Assembly (NCBI GenBank): GCA_024220505.1
Contig: JAKZZE010000001.1
Span: 248,001-312,000 of the forward strand
Direction: 5' to 3'
Origin: Rhizopus arrhizus
Taxonomy: Eukaryota; Mucoromycota; Mucoromycetes; Mucorales; Rhizopodaceae
DNA: 64,000 nucleotides
The position numbers were made by a program, and so were the translations under genes. Below, in pieces: positions 1 to 13,020 of the stretch. Position 1 is the stretch's first letter. Each line of letters begins with the position of its first letter. A model generated the notes under the pieces. That model was not told where the DNA came from and did no database searches. It saw only the letters and a list, made by a program, of their open reading frames with translations.

Positions 1-1366
1 ATCCTGGAAGTCTTCTATGCTTTGTCTATTTTTAAAGCGGTATATACCTTTTGCAAAAGGAATGATTTCTTGCATCCAATAATAAAAGCCAAAATAACCT
101 TCCGTAGCAGCTTCTTTCTCGACGAGGTACTTGTTGAATATCTCCCAGTCTCTGCTTGCATAGTTATCTCGTATATGCTGTCTTGCCAATGATCCGTTCT
201 TATAGCATAACATACCCATATACCCATCAATGTCAGTAGGATGAGCCATGAGGTGTGACTCTGTTGTAGGCTCAGCTTTATCTTTTTTGAGGTAAACCAA
301 AACTGTATCCGATGTTCCAAGGGAAACAACGCAATCTCCCTGAGTCAAATTCATAGAGGCAAGAGTTGCTGAATTATCACCGGTAAATGGCATGATAGAA
401 CAATCTATTCTCAATGAATAACATAAAAAACATGAAAACCACTTTTGTTCAATTACCTGCAGAAAAACTATATCTTTTGACATAGTATTTGTTTATCTTT
501 CCTAATGCTGTTCCTCCCTCTACAGGCTCATTGTGCAATTTATTTGCGAGGTCGGGCCCTCCACATTCTTCCAATAATTGTTTTTCCCATCTGTGTGTCT
601 CGATGTTCATCATATTCGTGCCTGATCCTTCAGCAGCATCTACTGGTCCAATAGAGCCCAACAACAAGGTGGCCATAAAAGAGCTTACCAAATTGATACA
701 AACTGTTTTATCATAAGATTCCTTATTTTTATGGTAAATCTAAAAAAAAAGAAAGCTACTCTTAGTGACAGTGGCAAAACAAAATGATATCATTTTTGTT
801 TTACCTTTGCAATTTGGTTTCCTGTGAATCTTTCGTAGGCTTTTGAACCTGTCAATTTTGCTAAAGCCTCAGCTCCGCCAACACTTTCTTCAAGTGCGCG
901 ACATTCAGTTGTTGTACTTGCGTCTTGCCAAATAGGTGATTGCTCAATGGCAAAAGCAAGTTGTAATTGCTCTGCAAGTTGCTTATTTGGGTCAAGATTC
1001 TTCAAAATCTCTAATCCACTTTGATTCCAATATACACTACCATGTTGCTATTGTATTGTCGCGTTAGAGTTATATATACTCATTCAAAAAATAGGCACGT
1101 ACTTGTCCCGCACCAGAAATACCTCGAATGGCACTTATATGTGGAAATGACTTTAACTTTTCAAGCAAAAGATCCAGAGCCTTGACCCACATTAAAGTAG
1201 GTGACGTTACAACGTCATCATTTACAATAGCTCCGTGTTTTGTATTGAATTCAGGCAAGTCTCTATCAAAATTGATGGCTTCCTCTAGTACAATTTCATG
1301 TGTTTCATCAATAATTGTGCATTTCAGCTGCTGTGTAGATAAATCAAATCCGAGATAGTAAGACAT
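1..1366 (-). CDS. XKS1: Xylulokinase (D-xylulose kinase), 3' end cut by window edge
   Basis: FGGY-family sugar kinase that phosphorylates D-xylulose to xylulose 5-phosphate, feeding the pentose phosphate pathway in the cytosol. Exons on the minus strand are 1366-1103, 1047-805, 739-457 and 404 to the left edge; all junctions keep frame with GT..AG introns of 53-65 nt. The N-terminus YYLGFDLSTQQLK is the family nucleotide-binding start. It is followed by ISGAGQ joined to QHGSVYW, the substrate-binding stretch, and in exon 4 by PFTGDNSATLAS and VVSLGTSDTV, the second phosphate-binding region. I chose the ATG at 1366 because it begins right at the conserved motif; an in-frame ATG at 1417 would add 17 hydrophobic residues not expected in this family. 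The C-terminal part lies outside the window. It shares a 300 bp divergent upstream region with the nuclease gene at 1666. Confidence 0.93.
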
Positions 1367-1665
1367 ACAAGAAAAAAATAAGGAGAGAAAAAAAATCACC
1401 ACTTCTTTTTTATGCACTAAAAGAGACAGGCATAATAAAACTATCCGATTGGATAAAGAAAAGGTTAATTTCTCCGAGAACTAGATTTAGTTTCAATCAG
1501 AATACAGCTTATTATAATTAGGATAACAATTTTTTCAAAATAAACTATTCTGCCCTTATTCAATTGCTCATATAATGAGAGAATTTATTAGCTGTCGAAC
1601 TCTATTTTATTTAATAAATTGAAATGTCGGAGCGTTTTGCCTTATTTGTTGTACTTTTTTAATTC
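1367..1665. promoter_or_regulatory. Divergent intergenic region, xylulokinase / GEN1-like gene
   Basis: 299 bp AT-rich gap between two start codons pointing away from each other, so it must hold both promoters. No clear TATA box, operator or repeat could be picked out by eye. Confidence 0.5.
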
Positions 1666-3246
1666 ATGGGAATACAGGAGTTATGGAAAGTTATTGGACA
1701 CAGCGGGAAAGAGTTTACATTAGAACAGCTTGCAAGCAATCAGTTTAATAAAAAGCAAGGAAAAGGTCTGCGTGTAGCTATTGACACAGCTCTTTGGATA
1801 TTTCAAGCAAAATCAAGTGTAGTTGGAGAGTAAGTTGTTTTGTAAATGAGTCAGCAACTCTTTGGAACTTAATTACCAAACTTGTACGTCTGGTTTTATA
1901 GTCAGAGTGAATTGCGAGTCATTTTCTTTCGTTTATGTCGACTTTATGAACTTGGTATTCGTCCAGTATTTGTGTTTGATGGGCCCAATCGACCATCTTA
2001 CAAAAGAAATAGACTTATTAATACCATGCCATTGGATACTACATTTCGAACCAACTTACTTGATCTCATTCGTCTTTTCAATTTTAGCTCTTGGGAGGCG
2101 TATGGAGAAGCAGAAGCAGAATGTGCCATGCTTCAAAGATTAGGGTTTGTCGATCTAATTATGACATGTGACAGCGATGTTTTTTTATTTGGAGCACGAC
2201 GAGTGATTAGACAATGGCCAACCAAAAGGAACGAGCCGGTCGAATGCTATGATTTAACTTGGATTACAGATGCAACAGGACTCGATAGGTCGGATTTGAT
2301 TTTAATTGCACTTTTGAAAGGATCTGACTATGATGTTCAGGGAACACAGGGGATTGGTATTCAGGTAGCTGTAGGACTTGCCAAATATCACTATCATAGA
2401 GAATTGTTTGATGACATACTATCCATCGATCGTCGTTATGCTTTAGACGAGCAAAAAGTACAACACCTTTACGACAATCTAACCTATGAGTTACATCACA
2501 ACACTAGGGGATACATTCAAAAAAAATACACAAATATTCAATTAGATCCAAAGTTCCCTAATTTCTTTATAGTAAACGATTTTATCCATCCAACAACCCA
2601 TATTCAGAGCGCAAGTTATATTCCCAAGGCTCAAGAACTGCAACTTAATCTCAATTATTATTACGAGCCAGACTGGGAACAATTAGCGCCTTTTATCCAA
2701 CACACATTCAAGTGGCCAATTGATTATGTCTTGAAACGGTTTACTCTACTAGCGTTTCCTGGTTATATGATAAATACACTTCGTCGTCAGCGACCTGGCT
2801 ACAAAAAACCACATATGCTCAAAAATACCAAATTATCCAGCTCTCAAAAGGCCAAATACCAAACTTCATTAGACGATTACTACAAACTCACTTCAAAGGC
2901 ACGTACATTATCAAGAAATGTCATAATTGAAAGGATCACAGCTAATAAGATAATCAATGATACCATCAAATTATACCGAGTGGAATGGGATCAGGTCCAT
3001 CTAAAGGGGTTTTATAATAAAATAGAGCTTAAATTAGACAGAAAAGCTTACAAGGACATAAAGCTACACGAAGATGAAGATGAAGAATATCAGCGAGACA
3101 ATGTATGGCACACAGTAAAAAGGCAATGGGTGGATGCAACACTTATACATAGCGTATACCCTTCATTAGCATTGAACTATCAAGCTAACACAAACAAAGC
3201 GGGTTTGTTCCTTATTAAGCCACCTAAAAGATGTAAAAGCACGTAA
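1666..3246 (+). CDS. GEN1: GEN1/Yen1-like Holliday junction resolvase (XPG/FEN1 superfamily)
   Basis: Rad2/XPG-superfamily structure-specific nuclease, probably cutting Holliday junctions in the nucleus. Two exons, 1666-1829 and 1902-3246, joined in phase 2 through a GTAAGT..TATAG intron; product 502 aa. The protein starts MGIQELWKVIG, as in the XPG N-domain, whose MG start is needed for activity in this family. The N-domain continues with VAIDTALWIFQA and FVFDGPNRPSYKR; the I-domain has EAEAECAMLQ, TCDSDVFLFGA and GSDYDVQGTQGIG (acidic metal ligands plus the helix-two-turn-helix). The wording ELGIRPVFVFDG and the roughly 500 aa length fit GEN1/Yen1 better than FEN1 (about 380 aa, PCNA-binding tail) or XPG/Rad2 (over 1000 aa with a spacer). 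The C-terminal third is basic and could hold the GEN1 chromodomain, but I cannot confirm that by eye. Confidence 0.88.
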
Positions 3247-3729
3247 AATTTGTATATTAAAATAATTATTGGCTTTAGTATAAATTTACGTACCCTCTGT
3301 TTAACGAATAAAAAGTATTGCATAATTTCTGTAAGTAGCGCTCTAAAACTAAGCAGTAGTAATTTTTACACTTCAGGAATATATTAATAAGCTAAATATC
3401 GTTCCGTAAGTAAAAAAAAAAAAAAATAGATATAACATTTCTTTATTAAGATGCTTAATTGATACAAGTTAAGCATTTATGTATATACGTATATGTATAC
3501 TCAATTTACATGCCTTTGGGGTTTAAATAATGTTATTTGAATTTACTTGTGTATATCCAATTGTTTATTTAAAATGAAGACTGACTGCAAAAAAAAAACT
3601 TCAATTGCCTTATTTTATCAACTAATCAGAAGCTGAAGTATGAAATTTGGTTCACGTGACTGCAGCAAGCGATTAGAAAGACTAACAAGCAAATTTATTC
3701 TTTTTTCTACGAAGTAAAAAAATAAGTAA
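3247..3729. other. Intergenic region before cactin
   Basis: 483 bp of AT-rich sequence with a poly-A stretch near 3412-3426 and an AT-rich palindromic patch (3478-3500). It holds the 3' end of the nuclease gene and the cactin promoter. No gene is seen. Confidence 0.5.
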
Positions 3730-5958
3730 ATGCCTCGTTCTCCAGAAAGACGTAGACATCGATCTAGAAGCACTGAAAGGAGTAGAAGAGATGATAGAAA
3801 AAGGTATAATAACATAACATAAAAACTCTACTCACTACATTTCAATAGACATCGTTCTCCTGATGACAGAAGAGATAGATCGAGACATAAACATAAAAAA
3901 TCAAAAAAGCACAGTAAAAGGAGACACTACTCTACTGAAAGCTCAGATAACGAGGATGATCAACATAAGCCATCGTTAGAATCGTTAGGTTATTCCAACG
4001 TCAATAATCCTTTCAACGATGTCAATTTAGAATCAAAATTCGTGTGGGACAAAAAAAAACAAAGAGATAAAAGAGAGCTAGGTCTTTCGGAAGATGAGAT
4101 TAGAAGACGTGAAAGAGATCGCAAGAAAGAGGCAGATGAGGAACTTGCTAAATTAAACAAGAGAAGAGCTCAACGAGAAAGAGAAATGGAATTACGTGAA
4201 GAAGAGCGAAATCGAAAACAACGTGAAGCAGAGCTTGCTCAAATGGGTGAATGGGAAGCAAAGGAAGAAGAGGTAAAAAAAAAAATTCAAGGATTACAAT
4301 GTTTTGCAGTGGTTGATCTTGCTTTATAGTTCCATTTAGAACAAGCTAAAAAAAGAGCAGAGATTCGTATCAAAGAAGGGAGAGCAAAGCCTATTGATTT
4401 ACTAGCTATGAATTTACGTTTAGCATATGAACCGGATAAAGTGGAAGAAGATGTTGATTTAGAAGTAGATTTGGATGAGCCCTATACAATTTTTGAAGTA
4501 AATCGATATATATTTTAAAGTACATGCTCTAACACCTCCTTTTCCTGTCAAATATAGAACTTGAGTTTGGATGATACAGATGAACTTTACAAAGATATCC
4601 ATATGCATTTGACCTTAGAAAAGAATGAAAAATCATTGCAATTCTGGCGTGCAATGATTGTAGTCGCTAAAGATTGTTTATCTAAAATGCGTGAGAATGA
4701 GCAGCGTGTAGCCTCTGGTGGTGTTCCCCTTGCAGTTAATCAAGATATTCAACGTATATTATCCGGAAAGACTGTTTCTCAACTCACTGTACTACAAGAT
4801 CAAATTGAACGCAAATTGAAATCAAATGAACCCATTGATGTTGAGTATTGGGAAAACCTTTTAAAAGAATTGGTTGTCTATAAAGCAAAGGCAAGATTAA
4901 ATGATATGCATCAAGAAGTGCTTGCAGCTCGTTTACAACAATTGCGAGAAAAACAAAGGGAAGAGGCACTCAAGGTGCAAGAGGAACTGGAACGTGTTTT
5001 AGCTATGCAAGAAACCGAAGTACATGGCCAAGGAGTTGGACCAGGTGAAGGCATCATGACAGAGCCTGTAGATGAGGAAATGACCGAAGTGCAGGATGAT
5101 GAATTTGTGAAAAAGAATGAATCTCGACAAAAATCGTCCAATGGCTTACTACTGGAAGAGTATGAACGTGCGATGAGCCCTGAACCGCAGTCATTGTTAA
5201 GCAGAGAGGACCAGGAACTTGAAATAATAGATCCTATGGCTGATCTAAAAGAATTGGTAAGTTTACTCGGGATATATAATAAAAGCCCTTCTTACCTAAT
5301 CGTCACTTATTTTATATAGATGGATAAGCGACGCGAGGTATTATCGAGTACGATCATTACAAGGAAGCCAAAGATGGAGGTTGAGGAGGAAGTAAAGGAA
5401 GAACAGCATCAGGATGAGTCTATCGCTTCAACTGTATTATTTGAACAAGAAGCAGCAAAGGGAGTTGATGAAGATGAAGATTTATTTAATATCGAAGCAG
5501 AAATTGCACAACAAGTAAGTAAAAATAAAAATTAATGAAAAGGATTGTGTATTTTAAACTATGGTTAATAGACATATAATTGGCAAGACAAATACCGCCC
5601 GCGTAAGCCACGTTACTTTAATCGAGTACACACCGGTTACGAATGGAACAAATATAATCAAACACACTACGATCTTGACAACCCACCACCTAAAGTTGTA
5701 CAAGGTTACAAGTTTAATATCTTTTATCCTGATCTCATTGATAAGTCAAAAGCTCCCACTTACTTTATTGAAAAGGATCCAGAATCACCAGATACCGTCT
5801 TGATTAGATTTCATGCAGGCCCACCTTATGAAGACATTGCATTCCGTATTGTAAATAGAGAATGGGAGTATTCGCATAAAAAGGGATTCAGATGTAGCTT
5901 TGACCGAGGCGTACTCAGTCTTTGGTTCCACTTCAAGAGACAATTTTATAGGAAATAA
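3730..5958 (+). CDS. CACTIN: Cactin, spliceosome-associated protein
   Basis: Homologue of cactin, a nuclear factor that associates with the spliceosome and is needed for efficient pre-mRNA splicing in animals and fission yeast (Cay1). Six exons: 3730-3803, 3849-4272, 4330-4497, 4558-5256, 5320-5514, 5572-5958; all junctions stay in frame and give 648 aa. Order: Arg/Ser-rich head (RSPERRRHRSRS), a charged coiled coil (about 70-170), the cactin mid domain (EIRIKEGRAKPIDLLA, then NLSLDDTDELYKDI and LQFWRAMIVV), an acidic linker, and the strongly conserved C-terminal cactin domain (KPRYFNRVHTGYEWNKYNQ, GYKFNIFYPDLID, RFHAGPPYEDIAF, ending LWFHFKRQFYRK). The ending matches the family exactly. The length is somewhat below the human protein because the head is shorter. 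Confidence 0.96.
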
Positions 5959-6020
5959 AAACGCATCTTTCTGAGTTTAATACAAAAAATTCTGACAACT
6001 CCTTTTTCTTTCCTTGTATA

Positions 6021-6956
6021 ATGATCTTTAATACCTTGAAAGGCAATTTGTTGCGTAACTTGAATCAACAACCATTAAGGTGTAAGAAACACGCACACAG
6101 TTCGATTGATACACTTGATCTGACAAAACAACTTAGTGATTTTCCGTTGTGGTCAATGTTACAGCACAAAAACAGCACTTGACAAGCAATCAATTCAATT
6201 TACAAGTAAACATTTGAAGCAAGCGTTAGAGAAAAAAGATATCGTGTTTTACCAAGCACCTGCTGGTGTTGGAAGAACATTTATGTGGATGTACATCTCA
6301 GCTGGTGTTCAGCTTATGTTTTGGTAAAAAAAAGGAATTGCAGTGAACGAATTTGACATTGACAGATCTCTAGGGGAAACCTAGCGAGCTTAGCCTATGT
6401 AGCTTATGCAGTTAAAGACGGGTATATTGAATAGGAAAAAAAAGGGTGGGGGATTAAAAAAGAAAGCTGACATAGAGTTTAGTGACGAAGAAGATGCACC
6501 TGTTGTATTAGCACCTCAAGGTCGACGTATGGCGATCGCAGCTGGATTAGTTAGTGTAGGACTTGGTATTGCGACTGTTATGTGTCTTTATCCCTGGAGG
6601 TAAGGAAAAAAGCACTGTTTTGAAAATAGAATAGCAACGGGTTGTTGACACTAGATAGATATGTCGATAAACTTCTTTTATTAAAAGGAGCAAATACCGT
6701 TCGACTCATTACACATGCCCGATTCATTAAATCGCAACAAGTGAAAGAATATCCTATTAACCAATTGTATTGTAAGCAAAAGGTCTTTACAGGAGTTGGC
6801 AAAAAAGGCACAGACGCGATCGGAACCAAAGCTAATTCATCTCACGTATTTTTAAACGCTAAAGGAGAAAAGATGGCTTATATGTTGGATAGAAAAGGAA
6901 GTTTTATGGATAGTAAATTATTTGATGGATTATGGTACAACAATCATAAACAATAA
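6021..6956 (+). CDS. TMEM223: TMEM223-like mitochondrial membrane protein
   Basis: Probable mitochondrial inner-membrane protein of the TMEM223 family, which in human cells supports cytochrome c oxidase biogenesis at the COX1 stage. Five exons: 6021-6081, 6137-6323, 6374-6421, 6483-6599, 6659-6956; 236 aa. All introns are GT..AG of 50-61 nt and frame-consistent. The N-terminus is basic and Cys-containing, suitable for a mitochondrial targeting sequence. KDIVFYQAPAGVGRTFMWM leads into the first membrane helix (about 90-110); a short acidic loop follows (DEEDAPVVLAPQGRR), then a second helix (AIAAGLVSVGLGIATVMCLY). The C-terminal soluble domain has FTGVGKKGTDAIG and ends in MAYMLDRKGSFMDSKLFDGL, the family's DKTGxFxNxKLFD pattern. 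The exon 3/4 junction lies in the variable loop and is the least certain one. The stop is only 12 bp from the convergent methyltransferase stop. Confidence 0.82.
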
Positions 6957-6968
6957 TAATAAAAGAGT

Positions 6969-9900
6969 CTATGATTGATTGACAGTCGCTTGCTGTCTCC
7001 ACTGCATCTGTTTTGTGTATTCATAAATACAAATAGCACCACTGACATGTACATTTAAGGAGCGAGTGATACCATATTGAGGAATTTCAATTGTTACATC
7101 GAGCATTTGTAAAAGATTTGCGGGAACACCTTGTCTTTCCTTTCCCAAGAGCAAAACGCATTTTTCAGGAAAAGCATAATCGCCTAGAGTGGCACTAGTC
7201 GTTGTTTGTTCTAAACCGCAAATAGTGTATCCTTCTTCTCTCTTTGCTTGCAAAAACGTAGCTACATCATTCTCTGCCACTTCAATCATGGGCATCCACC
7301 TCTCTGAGGAAACACTCACACTAGTAAATCCAATGTCTTCCTTGATCTTCAGCGTTGGTACCACAAGCTGTGAAGCATTAAAAATTTCACAGGTACGACA
7401 CAGACCTGCCAAGTTGGGCAATCGATCTACCAAGCTAGCTACAACAATGAGATCATTACGTCGTCTATTTTTTTTGACAAGGTTCTTGGTGAGATCCATG
7501 TCTGTCTCCAGCATCATTTCCCAAGGCATGATCTTCTTTTGATACACATCCTCTGCAGTTTGCACTGTCTCTGGTGCATTTTTGTCCTGTTCTTCTGCGA
7601 CTCCAATGAGCTCCGTAGGATCTGCAGCTGTGTATATTAGTTTTCTCGCAGGATTTTGAAATGGACATCTTTCTACAGTTTGTGGATTTACTCTAACAAA
7701 TGCTTTCTATAAATATATATCAGTGATTATTCTTTTAGTATATAGAAAGCTCTTTTTTTACCGATCCTATTTTTTCATTGTCAATTACTTGGAATTCGGT
7801 CATCATTTGGCGAAAAATGAATTCAATATTGAAGTCTTGAACGGGATCAAATCTTGACATATAAAATTGTGACTTTATCTTTTCGAAAAACTTGATGCAA
7901 TCAATGTAAGTCTTCATGAAGTTTCCAATACAATCAAGATATTTGTTGTTTTCAAGTAAGGCGCCATAACCTCGTTCAGTGCAATACTTCCAATTATGCT
8001 GCCAAGCACAGTAACTGAAAAGACGGATAGTAAAGTGATTTGTAATGAGCCACGGAAGCAACCGTACAAAGATTTCATCAAAGTATCCCTGCAGGCTTGA
8101 CTCAGGCAAACATTGTCCAAGAGTGAAAGAAACAGTGAGCAGTGAGATGACATAGTTTGGTCTATGCTCCGGATTAGACAATTTCTTATAATATAGAGAC
8201 AATCTGTCGGGAAATCGAGAGAGAAGCTTAACAATAGCCCATTCTAGATAGCATCGAATGGAAGTCACCGTTTCTTTTCTGGTAATTTCAAATAGAGTCT
8301 CCAAGTAAGTATCCACTTTATCTTCAGTAGCAAGATCAATAATAAGAATAATTGAACAACTGACTCTTAACTAAAAGTGTGCATGTTTTGTTTTAGATTA
8401 TACAAATGCGTATATTGCCCCCTTTTTTTTTTTACTTTCATTATTATTACCTTTAAACGATGTTCGACTGTACTTGTATACATGTATTCAAATAATGCAT
8501 CATTTTCCATATACTGGAAAAAAGAGTCTAAAAGAGTATTGGCAAATGCCTTATGTGACTCATTATTTATATCCAGTCTTAACAAAAGATCGTTCATATA
8601 AACACGCACAAGATAATCATTTTGATTAAAAATGCTGGCTGCGGTACTGCATTAAAAAAAATAAGCAAGAAGGTTCCTACAACTGTTGATTAGCTTACCC
8701 TTCTGCCTCTGATAACTCTTCTGCTTCTGCGAGCTTCAAAGAGATCGCAGCTTCTAATTTTTGATCTTCACGATCACGCAGTGGCCCAAAAACAGCTAAT
8801 TTCGCGAATTCGGAGGCATACTGCTGCATGGATTGACAGGCTTCCGGAGTAAATGTGGCCCAATAATCATGAAGGAGCTTTGAAGCTTGAGCTACAATAA
8901 ACGGCTTAAGATCGCCAGTTTCAAGTACCATACTTAAAGCCTACAAAAAGCTGCATAAGAAAAAACGGAATTTTTTATGTGGACAGTGTATATGCCTATA
9001 CCCTTTTCACTGGACCATCATTTTGATTTAGTTCTGGTACATTCAATAATTCGGGTTGAAAGATGACGTTAATAAATGCCTTGATGAGTAAAGGGAAAGT
9101 CTTTGATTGGTTAATGTTTTCCTTCATTAATTCAATCGCAAGATCAATACAGCGGCCTACAAGATTAGCACTCTTTTCCCAAGGAAAAGCAAAGAGTGGC
9201 CTAAAGCTACTGATAATAGCTTCCCCGCACATTTCTGACGCACTTTCCAACTGATCTATAGCGACTTCATATAGTTCAATTGGATCAAAACATTCTTTTG
9301 TCTCATTATTATTTCTAGCCTTTAAATTTGTAGTTTAGTAGATAATACAGGTTAACAGGATAACTTACGATATTAGCATAGTAAACAATTGTCTCAACAA
9401 GCTCCCATTTATATCTAATAAATGAAGCTATTACATCACCCCATGACCTTTTTATATCTAAAATGTTAGAAAAAACTAGTAATTATTTTTTCTCTTGCTA
9501 ACCTTTCTTGAATGGCTTCTTGAGTACGCTTCATTTGTAAACCATAAATTAGAGAAACAGTTGTGTCGTTATAATCCAAACCAAAATAAGATAGGTCAGC
9601 AGCAGCTTGGTATATAACGTTTAATAATCGAATATGAAATGGCTTTGACATTTCCTTATTGGCATTCACAACTAAAAATATAGTTAATCATACAAACTGC
9701 AGTATTACTTTTCGTTACCTGGACTGCGGTATTTCAAGAGATCAATGCATTGTTCATAATGGTTCTGTATAGCTTTCACCTTATTTTCTCGAGAAAGAAC
9801 ACTTTCTTTTGCCAAGATTTTCTTTGTCAGAGACAAATAGAGTTCAATCACGTCCTCATCTATAAAAAAGAATTTAAGAAAAAGAAAGATTTGAATTTTG

Positions 9901-12542
9901 CTAAAACAACCAAATCATTACCAATAATGTTGTCTTCTTCTTTATTCAAGTATTTTTTGTCTATTCTTGATAATATATATAATAAGGTGTCATCATCCAA
10001 TTGAATGGCTCTAATAAAATCAAATTTGTTTTCAAAACAGATTTCAAAGTTTTCCCACAATGGCTCGAATAAGGTTAAAAGCCTTGCAAATAAGACATCA
10101 GGACTATAGAAAAAGATTAGTTTTTCATGTTATAATTTATGTTTTTACCTTGAAATATTTTTCAAGTTGTCTACAAAAATAGCAACAAGATCCAACAATT
10201 GATTCTCATTGATCTGGCCGTCTTCAGTAGAAACTGTAAATACGGAAGTACGAGCTAGAACATTCGCTTGTGAACGTAAAACGCTTTCAGGAATATCTAT
10301 GCATACAAATCATCAGCACAATTCATTTTACTTTTTTTTTTCTTACCTTCAGACTTCAACTCGCAAACGTATGTTTTGATACGTTCTTTTAATCCAATTC
10401 GAATACTGTCCAATGACTTTGAACAGACAGAGGGTTATTGGAAGTCTATTCCATTTTATGTGACACTAAATACCTTATTCTTTGAAATGTGGTTTTCAAG
10501 CCAATAATGAATCATTTTAAATTCTTGAGACGAAGCTTTCACGGAATATTCATTTACAAGTGAAGAAACAGTCCTATGAAAAGGTTGTAGGTACACTTTT
10601 TTTTCTATAATCAGAGTTTATCTTACTTTGCTACGTCAGAAAATGAAAGGAGGGCAGTATGAGCCAATCTTACTGTGACAGCTATACCCAATTTACGCAA
10701 AAATTGCTTGGTAGTGGGAATACTATTTATAAAATCAGTCAAGCAAAAATGGCACAATTGAAAGAAGACTTACTTGAAATTTCTGTGACGATCAACAAGG
10801 ACTCTTAAAGACTTGAGTTCCTCTGGCCCCCAAGCATGTACATGATCTACCTCTGCCAATGCTTCCATTGTGTAAAGAATAGGAGCAGGGCTGCTCACAA
10901 CATGAGAGAGATGATGAATCAAGTGACGCAAAAAGTCCACTTTGTCTTCTTCTTTTTTAATGGACTGTACCAGACGATAGATGAATGATTTAAAATGTTC
11001 ACCAAATGGGCTGACCAAGGCACCTTGGGTGGGCACAGCGAACAATGCAGTTGTATCAACTGTTTTGAAAAGGGCACCAAACATGAATCCTTGTTCCACC
11101 CCCATCTTGTTCAAGGTCTGTGGGTTTTCACGAGAAAAGATGTATTCTAATAAACCCTTCTTGACTGAGGCTGTCTCATTTTGAAACCCTCTGTAAAAAA
11201 GCAGAGTCCACCAAGTGGCATCCATTACATTATCTGCACTCAAGAGAATTTCAAATCGAGGTAACACAGGATCAACTAAATGAATGACACTTTCATGCAT
11301 AATGTCATACAATAAAAACCAGTCCTCCCAGCATTCAGAGTACTGTTTTGACTTGTCTGCTTCCCATTTAAAATAAGTTGTCCAGTCAGACCTGTTGGTG
11401 ATAGTTAATGGATATTTCTCAGTGAAATCAATCACACGCTTGAGAATATAAGATGAATACTTTCGAGCAAGTGAATCATTGCTTCGTAAACCACTCTATA
11501 TTTAAAAATAAGATAAATATGCAAGATATCAATACAAAGACTTTACTTGTAAAATCTTGAAGAAAGCCTCTTCAAAACGAAGATCTCTGCGTATTTCAGG
11601 TACTTCATTATCCAAGCCAAAGTAAAAGTCAAAGAAACGAGCAATCAACCCATATATGTTCAATCTTAAAAGATTGGTTGCTGGTAAATCAAACATTTGA
11701 AGTGTACGCTGCCAAAGCATCTAATAAAAAATCGTTATTTTTTTTTGTTTATTTTCATACAGCACTTAGATTTAACTTGCCTCGCACCAATATACTTGCT
11801 TTTCTCGGCATTTGCTTTGCTGCTTCCAACGAAGTAAGTTAGGCAACAGGTCATGTGCTAGCTTACTTCGGATAGTAGCATTTGTACAAGATACCATGGC
11901 CACTGCCACACTAAAGATTAATTCTATCCAAGCATCTACTTCTTCTGTAGCAATCTCTCTTAGTGCTAATAACTCTTCATTCTCGTTCAAATCTCTAATC
12001 AAGTAATTCAAAACATTCAAGCAACATTCCAGTTCTAGCAACACCGTATTCTCGTACTTTTGGACCTGTATCCACTGCTCACTGCAATCCAACTTTTCGA
12101 CACAAGACTCAATAAACTGCATTGGTTTCAAATCAACAAAGTCAGGTTCATCAGCCATGGCTGATATTAACTGAGAGAGTAGCATCAAAATAATGTTTCT
12201 AGCAAACGTGTGTCCTGTCAAAAACGATCGCCCCACTAAAAAGGCAAGTGTATTTTCCAACAATTGCACACTTTCGGTTGATATGGTTGAATCTTGTGAA
12301 AGACTTGACATAATCCATGGTTTTAAAAAAGACTCTAATGCCTCAGTCTCTTTGTCTGAATCTTGAAGTCGAGCCAAATAAGCCTTGAAAACAGGAATCA
12401 AGATCTGCAATGTACCATAACGAAGTTTTTCGTCTTGTGCTTTTGTATATTGATCGTCAAGGTGCTCTAAAAATACGAGCAATTGGTCATCGTCTGCACT
12501 GTCTAAAAGTAATGTCTGAAATGGGGCAGACGAGAAGTCCAT
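6969..12542 (-). CDS. TRM3: tRNA (guanosine(18)-2'-O)-methyltransferase, Trm3/TARBP1 family
   Basis: SPOUT methyltransferase expected to add a 2'-O-methyl group to G18 of tRNAs using S-adenosylmethionine. Sixteen exons on the minus strand: 12542-11781, 11720-11547, 11495-10774, 10722-10627, 10573-10474, 10416-10347, 10296-10149, 10103-9922, 9859-9719, 9671-9503, 9447-9369, 9319-9002, 8940-8699, 8646-8451, 8370-7762, 7706-6969. The sum is 4746 nt, 1581 aa, close to human TARBP1 (1621) and yeast Trm3 (1436). The first 1300 residues are helical repeats with little sequence identity to anything. The catalytic SpoU domain is in the last exon: NLAGLCRTCEIF (motif 1), LLGKERQGVP (motif 2) and IPQYGITRSLNVHVSGAI (motif 3, the knot). 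The first intron begins with GC (GAG|GCAAGT). The exon 10/11 junction has an alternative acceptor 10 nt upstream that breaks the frame. Confidence 0.93.
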
Positions 12543-13020
12543 TCTGACAGTTAAAATAAACAGAAAAGAAAGGTTTTTTAATTGTGAGTTTAAAATTTTT
12601 TTCTTGAGACACATGAATACAATCACAAATGAATTTATTTAAAAATTAAATGCTTGACAACAGTCTCTGTATAACAAAGTAATGATACACTCTGCAGCTA
12701 CTGGTCTTTGTTATTACTGTAATACTCACAAAAAAAACGCGTAATAATACTATGATCCATATTCTTGCCATCATTTTTTGAGACGTGAAGAAAAGGAAAG
12801 TTTAAAAACCGCACAAGAGAGCATAACTTCTTTTTTTCCTCTTCTTTATAAAAACTGTATATATCCAAATATAGTAAAGGGAACAAGTGAAATGAAGTAA
12901 AAAGACCAAGCAAAAGAAGAAAAGAAAAACAAAAATAAATACTAAATAAAGCTACTTAGCCCTTCTACAGTGAATCCAGGATCGAGTGTTGTATTTGACA
13001 GCTCATCTAAAAAGCAACGA
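12543..13020. promoter_or_regulatory. Divergent intergenic region, Trm3 / kinesin-6
   Basis: About 480 bp between two divergent start codons. It is AT-rich with purine runs (12890-12960). A splice-acceptor-like CTTCTACAG ends at 12970 in front of an open frame, so an undetected 5' exon of the kinesin gene may lie here. Confidence 0.45.
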
